The notes beneath the pieces were generated by a model. That model was not told the DNA's origin and ran no database searches. It was given only the letters and a program-made list of their open reading frames with translations. Of a stretch of 64,000 nucleotides of DNA, positions 34,033 to 41,865 are shown one piece after another. How positions within the stretch are numbered: the stretch's first letter is position 1; every line of letters starts with the position of its first letter. The position numbers and the translations under genes were made by a program. Source of the stretch: Streptomyces sp. NBC_01498 (GTDB lineage: Bacteria > Actinomycetota > Actinomycetes > Streptomycetales > Streptomycetaceae); NCBI RefSeq assembly GCF_036327775.1, contig NZ_CP109598.1:1178001-1242000 (forward strand), in the 5' to 3' direction.

Positions 34033-34313
34033 CAGCCGGCCACCTCACGGAAGGGAACTTCGGGGACGATGAAGATCCCGTGCTCGTCCCAGTAGTGGAT
34101 CTCTCCGACCCGAAGCTGGTCATCAACCCGCCGCAGAGTGACTTCCATAGTCCTGGCGTGGGATGGGGCGGTGACCATCTCCATAGTGAGGACGGTGACG
34201 TCATCCGAAACGGGGCTCGAACGGCGCCCGATCTCATGCCCGTTGAGCTTCGGGCGGATTGCCTCGAAGTCATCGAGTAGGCGGTTGTCGACGTGCAGTT
34301 CGACGGCAGCCAT
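34032..34313 (-). CDS. Hypothetical protein (93 aa)
   Basis: The start ATG overlaps the stop of the 34313-34507 gene and its stop overlaps the next start. The product ELHVDNRLLDDFEAIRPKLN, DDVTVLTMEMVTAPSHARTM is beta-rich. No family recognised. Confidence 0.55.
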   Translation of the reverse strand: MAAVELHVDNRLLDDFEAIRPKLNGHEIGRRSSPVSDDVTVLTMEMVTAPSHARTMEVTLRRVDDQLRVGEIHYWDEHGIFIVPEVPFREVAG

Positions 34314-34507
34314 CAGCCGGTCACCGTCTTTGAGTTCTCGTTGGGCAGGAGGACGATGCTGAGGGCGTTCCCGGCGGGGATGTAGGCGACGACCTTGTTG
34401 GTGCCGTCGAGGAGGCGGTACTCGTTGCCCTCGAAGTTCTTGTCGACCTTGGCTGCGTTGACGGTGTCGCTGAGGCCGTTGTCGTAGGTGATCAAGTACT
34501 GGTTCAT
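34313..34507 (-). CDS. Small hypothetical protein (64 aa)
   Basis: The start is preceded by GGAGCCCGCGCC, the shared start-associated leader of this early region. The product MNQYLITYDNGLSDTVNAAK, VDKNFEGNEYRLLDGTNKVV, YIPAGNALSIVLL looks like a short SH3-like fold. Function unknown. Confidence 0.6.
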   Translation of the reverse strand: MNQYLITYDNGLSDTVNAAKVDKNFEGNEYRLLDGTNKVVAYIPAGNALSIVLLPNENSKTVTG

Positions 34508-34524
34508 GGCGCGGGCTCCAGGAG

Positions 34525-34890
34525 TCAATAAGCGGGAAGGTCCTCTTCGGGCAGTTCGACGTGTCGTCCAGCCCGTGTGCAGCGTGGGCAGATACCAACG
34601 CTGCGGCCGGAGCCGGGACCGTACTCGGGGTCGGGGATGCTTCCTGCGAACTGGTGCCCGCCGTAGTGGGCTGAGCAGAGGACGCATGGCAGCCAGAAGA
34701 GGCGGTGGCGGTGGGCGTATTCGCGGTGGATGCGGGCCCACCGTTGCGGGAGGAGTCGCACCCACTTCTCGTTCTTCAGGCGCCGGGAAGCGGCGGTAGA
34801 GAGTGGCGGCCGAATGCCGTGGCGCCAGTACCAGAGGCGTTCGACCAGCCCTGGGGGACGCATGTGCATGGTGGCGGAGTACCGAGTCAT
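34525..34890 (-). CDS. Zinc-binding hypothetical protein (121 aa)
   Basis: The product has CVLCSAHYGGHQFAG and GICPRCTRAGRHV, two CxxC knuckles, after a basic, aromatic N-terminal part (VERLWYWRHGIRPPLSTAAS, RWARIHREYAHRHRLFWLP). The leader AGGAGCCCGCGCC precedes its ATG. Possibly nucleic-acid binding. Confidence 0.6.
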   Translation of the reverse strand: MTRYSATMHMRPPGLVERLWYWRHGIRPPLSTAASRRLKNEKWVRLLPQRWARIHREYAHRHRLFWLPCVLCSAHYGGHQFAGSIPDPEYGPGSGRSVGICPRCTRAGRHVELPEEDLPAY

Positions 34891-34908
34891 GGCGCGGGCT
34901 CCTGAGGG

Positions 34909-35436
34909 TTACGGCTTCCAGTTGGGGCCGCGTAGCGCGGCAGGCACGTTAGCGGTGATGACGGTTGCTCCGAAGGCCCTCGCGAATGCCGCCGCCATGT
35001 CGATGTCCGGTGCGGGCCGCGCTGGACACTGGGGCGGCTGCGGCCGGTCGAGTCCGGCGAGCACGTCGTCGGTGATGCCGTGGGCGTGGGCGAGGTCCAG
35101 GAGTTCGGGGTAGTCGTTCAGGTTGTCGACGTTCGACAGGCCCTGATCGCCGTAGGTGCCGCAGCCCTTGCAGGCGGGTTCGTAGGCGACGTCAGGGTCG
35201 AGCCGGTGCCGGTTGAGGATGCGGCGGTCCGCCTCGCAGCGACGCAGGGTTGCCGCGTCGCCCGTCGGCTCGACTCCATGCTGAGCGACGGAGAGGCTGA
35301 GCCCGTCGGGCCCGTGGGCGACATCCGCCACGGTTCCGCTGATGACGTGGCTGCCGTCATCCGGCACGAGGGTGATGTGGCGGCCGGTCAGTTCGGCACG
35401 GTCGACTTGCTGGGTGATCCAGGTTTGGAGATCCAT
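34909..35436 (-). CDS. DUF6221-like hypothetical protein (175 aa)
   Basis: The C-terminal half LRRCEADRRILNRHRLDPDV, YEPACKGCGTYGDQGLSNVD, NLNDYPELLDLAHAHGITDD resembles actinobacterial proteins in which helical DUF6221 segments meet a small cysteine site. The leader AGGAGCCCGCGCC precedes the ATG. Function unknown; the DUF assignment is tentative. Confidence 0.55.
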   Translation of the reverse strand: MDLQTWITQQVDRAELTGRHITLVPDDGSHVISGTVADVAHGPDGLSLSVAQHGVEPTGDAATLRRCEADRRILNRHRLDPDVAYEPACKGCGTYGDQGLSNVDNLNDYPELLDLAHAHGITDDVLAGLDRPQPPQCPARPAPDIDMAAAFARAFGATVITANVPAALRGPNWKP

Positions 35437-35477
35437 GGCGCGGGCTCCTGGTGGTGGGCGGCGATACGGTGGACTGC

Positions 35478-35801
35478 ATGAGCAACGTGACGAGCGTGGT
35501 GATCGTCGTCGGCGACAGCGCAGCAGGAACGGCGGAGGAAGTCGCCCCAAAGGTCGCCGAAGCGGTCGGCGCCTGTATTCCCGAGCTGGCCGGTGATCTG
35601 CCGGTCATCTCCACCGCGCAGGACGACTGGGGCTTCCTCCAGGGCGGCCGGAAACCCGGAGGAGGCGCGATCATCTGGTTCGGATGGAACTACGCGCACC
35701 CGGCCGAGCTGGAGGCCCACCTCAAGGAGCAGGGCTTCGAGGGCGTCACCCTGTGGACGCAGGACGAACGGGGCGGCGTCCCGCGCGTCGTTAGCTGGTG
35801 A
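35478..35801 (+). CDS. Forward-strand hypothetical protein (107 aa)
   Basis: The only forward gene between 24 and 44 kb. TACGGT sits seven bases before the ATG, compatible with a leaderless promoter. The product MSNVTSVVIVVGDSAAGTAE, WGFLQGGRKPGGGAIIWFGW, NYAHPAELEAHLKEQGFEGV is an alpha/beta fold; the Gly-rich stretch is only vaguely like acyltransferase or immunity proteins. It ends 11 bp before the opposite epimerase stop. A separately regulated cargo gene is likely. Confidence 0.6.
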   Translation: MSNVTSVVIVVGDSAAGTAEEVAPKVAEAVGACIPELAGDLPVISTAQDDWGFLQGGRKPGGGAIIWFGWNYAHPAELEAHLKEQGFEGVTLWTQDERGGVPRVVSW

Positions 35802-35811
35802 CGGGGCCGGG

Positions 35812-36684
35812 TTAGCTGTCGAGTGCCCGCCTGATGCCCTCTTCCAAAGTCACAGCGGGTTGATAGTAGGCGAGCATCCGTGTCGGGTCGCACACCCGGT
35901 GGTGGACACCCTGCGGCGCGGACGGCAGGTGCTTGAACGCGGGCCGGTAGCCGGCGGCTTCGGTGACGTACCCGGCGAGCTGGTCGAACGATGTCGCCCG
36001 ACCCCATCCGAGGTTCACCGGGCCGGTGACGTCCTGGTCGACGGCCGCCAACGTGGCCCCAACCAGATCGTCGATGTGGAACCAGTCGCGGGTTGAACTG
36101 CCGTCGCCCCAGATCTCGAACGGGTCCGCGCGCCGCTTGGCACGCTGGATGAACGCCGGGAACGGGTAGCAGTCCGCCTGGTCCTCGCCGTACCCGGAGA
36201 ACGGGCGCATCACGTGCACCCGGCATCCCTCAGCCTCCGCGTACCGGGCCAGCCGCTCCCCGGTGACCTTGGCGAGGCCGTAGGTGGCGTCGGGCCGGCT
36301 GATCAGGTCGAGGTCGATGTCGTCCTCCACCAGGCGGTGGATGTCGCCGGGCTGCTGAAGGGCCACCGGGTACGCCGCAGACGAGCTGAAGAACACGGCG
36401 CGCGGGGTGCCGGTACGGATCAGCCACCGGAAGTACCAGGAATCCAGGGCCAGGTTCGTGGCGACACCGAGCGGGGAACCGTCGATGCTCGCCCGGCCGC
36501 CCACTACCGCCGCGCAGTGGATCGCAAGATCCCACCGCCGGTCGTCGTTGCGGAAGAAGTCGAGAGCGTCATAGAGGAACGGGTAGGCCAACTCGATGCC
36601 GGTAACGGTGTGGCCGCGCTCAACCAGTTCCCGTTCCAGGTGCCTGCCGATGAAGCCCTTGTGGCCGGTCAGGAGGACGTGCAC
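35812..36684 (-). CDS. NDP-sugar epimerase/dehydratase, extended SDR (290 aa)
   Basis: The GTG at 36684 follows AAGGAGG. LLTGHKGFIGRHL is the TGxxGxxG dinucleotide site, and Y135/K139 in TYGLAKVTGERL are the catalytic pair, with S in FFSSSAAY. GDGSSTRDWFHIDDLVGATL is the sugar-nucleotide end typical of GalE-like enzymes. It would make a modified sugar donor. It is in one leftward cluster with a methyltransferase and a glycosyltransferase. Confidence 0.85.
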   Translation of the reverse strand: MHVLLTGHKGFIGRHLERELVERGHTVTGIELAYPFLYDALDFFRNDDRRWDLAIHCAAVVGGRASIDGSPLGVATNLALDSWYFRWLIRTGTPRAVFFSSSAAYPVALQQPGDIHRLVEDDIDLDLISRPDATYGLAKVTGERLARYAEAEGCRVHVMRPFSGYGEDQADCYPFPAFIQRAKRRADPFEIWGDGSSTRDWFHIDDLVGATLAAVDQDVTGPVNLGWGRATSFDQLAGYVTEAAGYRPAFKHLPSAPQGVHHRVCDPTRMLAYYQPAVTLEEGIRRALDS

Positions 36685-36811
36685 TGCGCGCCTCCTTACC
36701 TTCGTGGCCCTGGGTGGCGTCGACCGCAGTTGCAGATGGGCTTTCGAAGTCGAGCCCTGTCGGACCGGTGATGCATCCGGAGTCGTCGGAGGAAGCACGA
36801 GAGCACCACGA

Positions 36812-37408
36812 TCAACCCACCTTCACGGCCCGGTAGACGCCCCATGGGAGGTCGCTGTCGACGGGCTCCAGCCCGATCCGCGCGCACGCGTCGGCCTGCT
36901 GCTCGCGGGACCAGGTCGTGACCCCGATCCAGCTGTCGGCCTCGGACGGCGTCTCGGAGGTGGGCCAGTCGAGAACGAGGATTCCGCCGAGCTTCGTCGC
37001 CGCCCGCAGGCGCTCGATGATGTGCAGGCAGTCCGCGTAGCTGTGGTGGATGAGGACGGCCAGGCAGTACACGGCGTCCACGCGGCGGCGCCCGAGGTGC
37101 TTGGCGATCCCGTCGGCGTCTGCCTGCACCGTGGTCAGCTCGGTGGCTCGTTCTGCGAGTCGGTCGAGCATCCGTGGCGACGAGTCAACGGCGGTCACCT
37201 CAAACCCGAGCCCGGCCATGGGGATGGCGACACGCCCGTCACCGCAACCGAAGTCGAGCACCTTCGCCCCGGCGGGAATGACGGTGGCGAGCATGTCGGC
37301 CTGCGCGCGGCCGGACTCCCAGTAGGCGTCCTCGGAGACGCGGCGGAGTGGGTGGATCGCAGCCGGGTCGGCCTCATCCCAGGCCCGGATCACGGAGTCG
37401 GCGGTCAT
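36812..37408 (-). CDS. Class I SAM-dependent methyltransferase (198 aa)
   Basis: Motif I VLDFGCGDGRVAIPM (about 50-64) and EVTAVDSSPRMLDRLAER form the SAM-binding Rossmann fold; the later motif VDAVYCLAVLIHH matches small-molecule methyltransferases. Its ATG overlaps the glycosyltransferase stop by 4 bp. Methylation of a sugar or a lipid-type head group is plausible from context; DNA methylation is less likely because no target domain is present. Confidence 0.8.
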   Translation of the reverse strand: MTADSVIRAWDEADPAAIHPLRRVSEDAYWESGRAQADMLATVIPAGAKVLDFGCGDGRVAIPMAGLGFEVTAVDSSPRMLDRLAERATELTTVQADADGIAKHLGRRRVDAVYCLAVLIHHSYADCLHIIERLRAATKLGGILVLDWPTSETPSEADSWIGVTTWSREQQADACARIGLEPVDSDLPWGVYRAVKVG

Positions 37409-38160
37409 GAGGCGGTCTCCTGGTCGAAGCCGAGAATGTGCCGCTGGGGATAGTCGGCGTACTCGACGAGCACCCGCAGCTTCACGAGGTCGCCTTCCAG
37501 CCCGCCATTGTCGCGGTAGTCGTAGTAGGCGGCCGTGTCAGCGGACACCATGCTCTCGGAGTTGACCTCCTCGTAACCCGCGTCCAGCTCTGCCTTGCCG
37601 TTCGCCGGATGCAGGTGCTCGATCACCATGTCGTCGAGGTAGGTGATCCGCTGCATGCCGACTCCCCAGTCCTTCCAGACCAGGTCGACGCACAAATGGA
37701 CCATGGCCGGGGGCGCAAAGTAGCCGAGCGTCGTCACGATGTCCGACGTCATCGCCACGGCCGTCGGCATGTTCTCGCCTTGGAGCAGGTCGTTGCCGTA
37801 CACAATGCCGGGGCCGCCGGACAGGCACTCGCGGATGCGGGCATCCCACGGCATCGCCGCCGGACGGGGGCGGTGGTCGTCACCCATGAACCCGAGGAAC
37901 CGGTACTGCTTCGCGGCCTTGACCGCCTGCGCGTTCAGGGTGCCGACGAGCCGGCGCCGCTTCCCGAACGTGAAGCGGATCTGCCCGTCCGACTTGAACT
38001 TCGCAGCCTCCCGCTTGTACGCGGCCAGCTCCGGGTCGTCAGTGTCAACCGCGAACAACAGGTCGGCCGTCGCCTTGGTCTCGTGCCAAGCCCGAACGAT
38101 CGGCATGACGGCCTTGGGTCGTCCTCGGGTAGGGATGATGACGAGCAGGTCATCGGCCAT
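37405..38160 (-). CDS. GT-A-type glycosyltransferase (251 aa)
   Basis: The start DDLLVIIPTRGRPKAVMPIV and FLGFMGDDHRPRPAAMPWDA (the D-D-H element where GT-A enzymes bind metal and nucleotide sugar) indicate a phage-type glycosyltransferase. CVDLVWKDWGVGMQRITYLD and VIEHLHPANGKAELDAGYEE close the fold. It is the first gene of the three-gene sugar cluster, led by the related leader GGAGTCCCGCGCC. Confidence 0.75.
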   Translation of the reverse strand: MADDLLVIIPTRGRPKAVMPIVRAWHETKATADLLFAVDTDDPELAAYKREAAKFKSDGQIRFTFGKRRRLVGTLNAQAVKAAKQYRFLGFMGDDHRPRPAAMPWDARIRECLSGGPGIVYGNDLLQGENMPTAVAMTSDIVTTLGYFAPPAMVHLCVDLVWKDWGVGMQRITYLDDMVIEHLHPANGKAELDAGYEEVNSESMVSADTAAYYDYRDNGGLEGDLVKLRVLVEYADYPQRHILGFDQETAS

Positions 38161-38286
38161 GGCGCGGGACTCCCTCGGCAGGTTGGGTGTTCAAGGATCG
38201 CCGCCGTTCCGGAGTTGCACCGGTAGCTGGCCAGCTTGAGACGACAGTTCTCGTCTGCCGGCGGCGTCCCCGTCTGGGAAGTTTGT

Positions 38287-38314
38287 GTCCGCCCGGACCC
38301 TCGGCCGGGCGGAC
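38287..38314 (-). terminator. Terminator after the HTH gene
   Basis: GTCCGCCCGG (38287-38296) pairs with CCGGGCGGAC (38305-38314). It lies 55 bp downstream of the stop of the 38370-38666 gene and upstream of the sugar cluster. Confidence 0.65.
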
Positions 38315-38369
38315 GGTGGGCCGAGCACTGGGGGTGCTTCAAGGCCCGCCTGCGCCACCGCGCAGGGGC

Positions 38370-38666
38370 TTATGCGGCAAGTAACGCCGTCTGGCGTTGG
38401 TGAGGGCCGCGACTGTTCGCTGCCGGGTCGGCGGGCTTGTACTTGGCCCCACCGGCGGCTGCCGCTTGGACGGTTGGGAGGTGGAAGTACTGCCCTGCTT
38501 CGCCGTCGAGGACGGGTTCGATCTTTCCTCGGGATACCCAGACGCGGATGGTTCCGGGCTTCACGCCGATGGCACGGGCAGCTTCCCAGAGGTCCACGAG
38601 GTTCGCGTCACCTTGAAGGCGGGCGAAGTGAATCTCGGCGGGGTCCGGGTTGGCGTAGGCGACCAT
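38370..38666 (-). CDS. MerR/HTH17-like DNA-binding protein (98 aa)
   Basis: The segment VDLWEAARAIGVKPGTIRVW, VSRGKIEPVLDGEAGQYFHL is a MerR-type/HTH17 motif of the kind used by excisionases and phage regulators. It has its own terminators on both sides, so it is transcribed alone. It may be a regulator of the early block. Confidence 0.75.
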   Translation of the reverse strand: MVAYANPDPAEIHFARLQGDANLVDLWEAARAIGVKPGTIRVWVSRGKIEPVLDGEAGQYFHLPTVQAAAAGGAKYKPADPAANSRGPHQRQTALLAA

Positions 38667-38691
38667 GGCAACCTCCCGTAGGAACGCGAAA

Positions 38692-38718
38692 GCCCCACCG
38701 GCGAGTTCACGGTGGGGC
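38692..38718 (-). terminator. Terminator upstream of the HTH gene
   Basis: GCCCCACCG (38692-38700) pairs with CGGTGGGGC (38710-38718). On the minus strand it ends transcription from the DUF6221 operon, and a run of T follows. Confidence 0.65.
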
Positions 38719-38801
38719 CTTGGAAGCGTGGTGTGACATGTGTGCCACGATCAACAACAGGTTTACAGCTTGGACCCCGTTTCGTCAACTATTAACCTCG
38801 A

Positions 38802-39194
38802 TCAGGGCGTCAGCCGCCATTCGTCACGGTAGTCGGGGTGGTCGGAGTAGACGGCGGCGAAAGCCGTCAGGACGGGCGAGGCCTCGGGGTAGCTGTCCCA
38901 TCCGCCCATCATGCGTCGGCGCTCGGCAACGAAGCGATCGTAGTCGTCGAGGAGCGTCCGCTTGGCCTCGACCTCGCGCAGGACCCGGGCGGGGGCGTGG
39001 CGCGCGATGTGCTCAAGGTCGTTGATCGAGTGTCGGGCACCAGTGGCCACTTGCTTGCCCGCCGCAGTCAGCACGACACCGTTCTCGTGGTCGGTCTCCC
39101 ATGTCTCGGGCCGCAGCTCAAGGCTGACCGTCAACGCCCAGTGCTCGTCTTCGTTGAGGCGTGCGCGCAGGAAGTCCAGTAGTTCGCGGCTCAT
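38802..39194 (-). CDS. DUF6221 family protein (130 aa)
   Basis: SRELLDFLRARLNEDEHWAL, RVLREVEAKRTLLDDYDRFV and the end FAAVYSDHPDYRDEW are family marks. Helical, probably cytoplasmic, no known activity. Its ATG overlaps the stop of the adjacent paralogue. Confidence 0.75.
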   Translation of the reverse strand: MSRELLDFLRARLNEDEHWALTVSLELRPETWETDHENGVVLTAAGKQVATGARHSINDLEHIARHAPARVLREVEAKRTLLDDYDRFVAERRRMMGGWDSYPEASPVLTAFAAVYSDHPDYRDEWRLTP

Positions 39195-39613
39195 GCTGCC
39201 CAGTTTTCCTGGTAGTCGGGGTGCCCGGTGAAGGGTCGGGCGAGAAGGGAAAGGGTCTCGTCGGCGTTGCCCAGTGCGCCGTAGTGGTCGACTTCGGAGT
39301 CCCCTTCGGCGAACCGCAACGTCCGTTCCGTGAGGTCCAGGAGGGCGAGCTTGGCGTCGAGGTCGGCGAGGATGTCCGCATCAGGGGCGGGCTCCTGGAA
39401 TCGGGCGAAGACTTCAGGGTCGTTGATCTCGTGCTCGCAGGGCTTGAACGACGCGAGCCTTGACGGATCGTTGCCGTAGGTGGACATGCCCCACGTCTCC
39501 CGGTGGCATACGGGGCATGGCATGCCTGGCTCCCAGATGTCGCGGAAGATCCGGGCTTGACGTTCCTTGGCCTCTTCGTAGCGGGCCCGCAGGAAGTCGG
39601 CCATCTCGCTCAT
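39191..39613 (-). CDS. DUF6221 family protein with zinc site (140 aa)
   Basis: EMADFLRARYEEAKERQARI, ILADLDAKLALLDLTERTLR and LLARPFTGHPDYQENWAA align with the neighbour at 38802. This copy adds CPVCHRETWG, a CxxC that may bind zinc. The pair is a tandem duplication. Confidence 0.75.
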   Translation of the reverse strand: MSEMADFLRARYEEAKERQARIFRDIWEPGMPCPVCHRETWGMSTYGNDPSRLASFKPCEHEINDPEVFARFQEPAPDADILADLDAKLALLDLTERTLRFAEGDSEVDHYGALGNADETLSLLARPFTGHPDYQENWAA

Positions 39614-40338
39614 GCTGCTACTCCTGCCGCTTCAGCGAGCGCCTGTTCTTGCGCGGCCCGCAGTTCCCGCCATTCCCCGAGGGTTTCCCACCGGGTCCCG
39701 CATGTGCCGCATCGGATGCGGTGGGTGGCGGCGGTGGCGGTGAGATCAGCCCCGCATCGCGCGTCGCCGGCCACGTTGGGGCACCGGCCGATCTGCACCC
39801 GGCCAGGCTGGCGTTCGTCGGCGGCTATGGCCTTCATCTCGCCGTGGAGCCGCTTCAGGTCTGCGATGTCCTGGCCTACGGACTCGTAGGACGAGCACGC
39901 CCACAGAAGGTTGTTGCCGAGGAACTGGGTGAGCCGGGGGATCTCCCGCTGCGGGTCGGTGCGCCAGGGGGCGAAGGTGCGAACGGCGTCCGCCCGTACT
40001 TCGATCTTCCAGCGGAGCGCCGTGCGCCACGAGTCCTCAATGGCCTGCAACCGTGCCGCAACACCACCAGGGCCGACCAACGCGAGGACTTCCAGCCGGG
40101 GCGGGATGGGCGGGGTCTTCGACCCGGACGTGGAACCGCCGGTGCGCCGGGCTCCGCGCGTGAGTGCCGCGGTGGTGTTGAGCCGGCGGAACAGTGCGGG
40201 GAGATCCGCGAGCCGTTGGCCGGTTTCCTCTTGGCAGATGCCGCAGACCTGCCGCCCGGTTTCGTCGGCCCACAGGTGCCGGGGGCATGCGGTGCAGGTG
40301 GGCCACTGATAGGTGGCGTCGTCGTCGGCGTGGTGCAT
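39610..40338 (-). CDS. Zinc-ribbon phage protein (242 aa)
   Basis: The ATG follows AGGAGCCCGCC. The N-terminus has CTACPRHLWADETGRQVCGI with another CQEE, and the C-terminus has GRCPNVAGDARCGADL and RCGTCGTRWETLGEWRELRA, so both ends form zinc ribbons around a helical core. Similar proteins occur in Streptomyces phages next to DUF6221 genes. Function unknown. Confidence 0.65.
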   Translation of the reverse strand: MHHADDDATYQWPTCTACPRHLWADETGRQVCGICQEETGQRLADLPALFRRLNTTAALTRGARRTGGSTSGSKTPPIPPRLEVLALVGPGGVAARLQAIEDSWRTALRWKIEVRADAVRTFAPWRTDPQREIPRLTQFLGNNLLWACSSYESVGQDIADLKRLHGEMKAIAADERQPGRVQIGRCPNVAGDARCGADLTATAATHRIRCGTCGTRWETLGEWRELRAAQEQALAEAAGVAA

Positions 40339-40425
40339 GGCGGGCTCCTCGGCGGTGGTTCGGGAAGCAAGCACTATGTGAGCCAATTGTCCATGCGGTC
40401 GCCGACAACCCCTAGGGATGCGAAA

Positions 40426-40450
40426 GGCCCGCCCCGTGATGGGGCGGGCC
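40426..40450 (-). terminator. Terminator
   Basis: GGCCCGCCCC (40426-40435) pairs with GGGGCGGGCC (40441-40450) with a 5-nt loop; on the minus strand TTTCG follows. It ends the 40468-42889 gene cluster. Confidence 0.7.
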
Positions 40451-40467
40451 CGGCGACACAATCCTGA

Positions 40468-40920
40468 CTAGGCGGGGAGCTTCGGCTTGTATCTTGCGTC
40501 GGTGCAGTTGCCATTCAGGCAGACGATCTTCTTGCTGCCGTCGTCTGCGGTGTAGCTCCTGAGTCCCCAGCACTTACACGAGGGGCAGGGCTCGCGAACG
40601 GCGTCGGACACCGCCGCGAATCGCATGATCGGTGATGTGGCCATGTGCAATGGTGCATCGAGTAAGTGCGGGACGGAAGGGGCTTTCGTCGTGCGCCGGT
40701 CCTCGTGGTCAGCGCCGGGCGTCTGCGGTCTCGATGATCTCGACCTGCTGTTCCACGGGGAGGTGGCGTGGAGACTGTGCAGCATGATCCGGTTGAGGAG
40801 GGCGCGTCCGTTGGATGCGTCAACGGCTCGGGCACTGGACGCGCCAACTTCGACGATGCGGATTCGGAAACCTCTGTCGCGCGGGTTCAAGGACCGGTAG
40901 ATCTGTCCGGGCTGGATCAT
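40468..40920 (-). CDS. DUF6354-like protein with C-terminal zinc knuckle (150 aa)
   Basis: The N-terminus MIQPGQIYRSLNPRDRGFRI, RIVEVGASSARAVDASNGRA is a short beta-barrel like those in the DUF6354 group. The C-terminus EPCPSCKCWGLRSYTADD, KIVCLNGNCTDARYKPKLPA is a four-cysteine zinc knuckle. The middle is arginine-rich and compositionally odd, so two adjacent genes, the second starting at ATG 40644, are possible. The leader TAGGAGCCCGCG precedes the ATG. Confidence 0.55.
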   Translation of the reverse strand: MIQPGQIYRSLNPRDRGFRIRIVEVGASSARAVDASNGRALLNRIMLHSLHATSPWNSRSRSSRPQTPGADHEDRRTTKAPSVPHLLDAPLHMATSPIMRFAAVSDAVREPCPSCKCWGLRSYTADDGSKKIVCLNGNCTDARYKPKLPA

Positions 40921-40929
40921 CGCGGGCTC

Positions 40930-41226
40930 CTACAGCTTTTCGAGGTGTCGGCAGCGTCCGCAGACGGGGATGGGGCAGAGGTCGGCGCGGCGGTGTTCGT
41001 GTCGCCAGCTCTCGCAGCCGACGGCGGGCAGCGGCAGGCCGTCTTCCCCCGTCGGCTGGGCGGCGGCCTGTTGTTCCTGCCAAGACACGCGCAGGTCGCG
41101 GAGTTCGTTGCAGATTCCGTCGTACACGGACTTGGCCCGGATGTACGTCTTCTTGGCGTCGGCGGCGTCGGCTTCGAGACGGCGCCGCGCCTTCTCGTAC
41201 TCGTCTTGAGTCATGGTTGCGTTCAT
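40930..41226 (-). CDS. Coiled-coil hypothetical protein (98 aa)
   Basis: The ATG follows AGGAGG. The helix QDEYEKARRRLEADAADAKK, TYIRAKSVYDGICNELRDLR is amphipathic. The end HRRADLCPIPVCGRCRHLEK holds three cysteines that may bind zinc. Function unknown. Confidence 0.6.
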   Translation of the reverse strand: MNATMTQDEYEKARRRLEADAADAKKTYIRAKSVYDGICNELRDLRVSWQEQQAAAQPTGEDGLPLPAVGCESWRHEHRRADLCPIPVCGRCRHLEKL

Positions 41227-41279
41227 CGCGTTCCTCCTTACTGTGGGCCGCCGTACCGTGCGCACGGCAGCCGGGGTGG

Positions 41280-41516
41280 TCAGGTGGGGAGTGCGGCGCG
41301 GCCGGTGTCGGTGATGTGCAGGGGGCGGCGGGTTCCCTCCAGCGTCCCGTACACGGCCCAGCCGTTGCGGATGAGCGACAACACGGTGGCCTTGCTGATC
41401 ACGGTGCCGCTGGCGTTGGCGACGAAACCTGCGCCGACACGCTCAACGCGGGCAACATCCCCGGCCGCGATGAGGGCAAGCGCGGCAGCCTGTACGGGGG
41501 TTGGTCGGGCGGTCAT
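41280..41516 (-). CDS. Small winged-helix-like protein (78 aa)
   Basis: ARPTPVQAAALALIAAGDVA, ISKATVLSLIRNGWAVYGTL and LHITDTGRAALPT have a strand-helix-turn pattern common to small phage regulators with a winged helix. It could bind DNA. No named family. Confidence 0.55.
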   Translation of the reverse strand: MTARPTPVQAAALALIAAGDVARVERVGAGFVANASGTVISKATVLSLIRNGWAVYGTLEGTRRPLHITDTGRAALPT

Positions 41517-41566
41517 GGTCTACTCCTCGGCGTTGGTGTGGGTGCCGCAGTTCCCGCAAGTCCACA

Positions 41567-41680
41567 TCAGTCGCACTCCTCGTCATCGTCGCGGTCGCCC
41601 CACTGCCGGTCCCAGGCGGCGGCTTCTTCTACGGTCTCCTCCCACGGCGGAAGCGACGGCAGGGTGGTGCGGGCGGTCAC
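41567..41680 (-). CDS. Microprotein (37 aa)
   Basis: GTG overlaps the preceding stop (GTGA). VTARTTLPSLPPWEETVEEA, AAWDRQWGDRDDDEECD is short and very acidic at the end. Support is the coupling to its neighbour and the codon pattern; function unknown. Confidence 0.4.
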   Translation of the reverse strand: MTARTTLPSLPPWEETVEEAAAWDRQWGDRDDDEECD

Positions 41681-41865
41681 GGGCCCGTCACGGTGGTGCT
41701 GTGCCGTGCCCCGAAGATTCCGGCTTCGGGTCCGGTCATGCCGTGGTCGGTCTGGTAGTGGTCGGTGACCGTGTCCCACGCCGCATCCGGATCAGCCGGG
41801 TCGACCTCGGTGCGGAAGCCGCAACCAGCCGCGTTACACAGGCGGAAAGTGGCCAGGGCGGTCAT
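41677..41865 (-). CDS. Small hypothetical protein with cysteine pair (62 aa)
   Basis: FRLCNAAGCGFRTEVDPADP and TDHYQTDHGMTGPEAG hold a CxxxxC and two histidines, a possible C2H2-like zinc finger. The ATG overlaps the DUF262 stop. Confidence 0.55.
   Translation of the reverse strand: MTALATFRLCNAAGCGFRTEVDPADPDAAWDTVTDHYQTDHGMTGPEAGIFGARHSTTVTGP

Noticed and set aside
36696..36887. A short minus-strand frame between the methyltransferase and epimerase
   Set aside because: It overlaps the methyltransferase end and has random-looking R- and P-rich composition.
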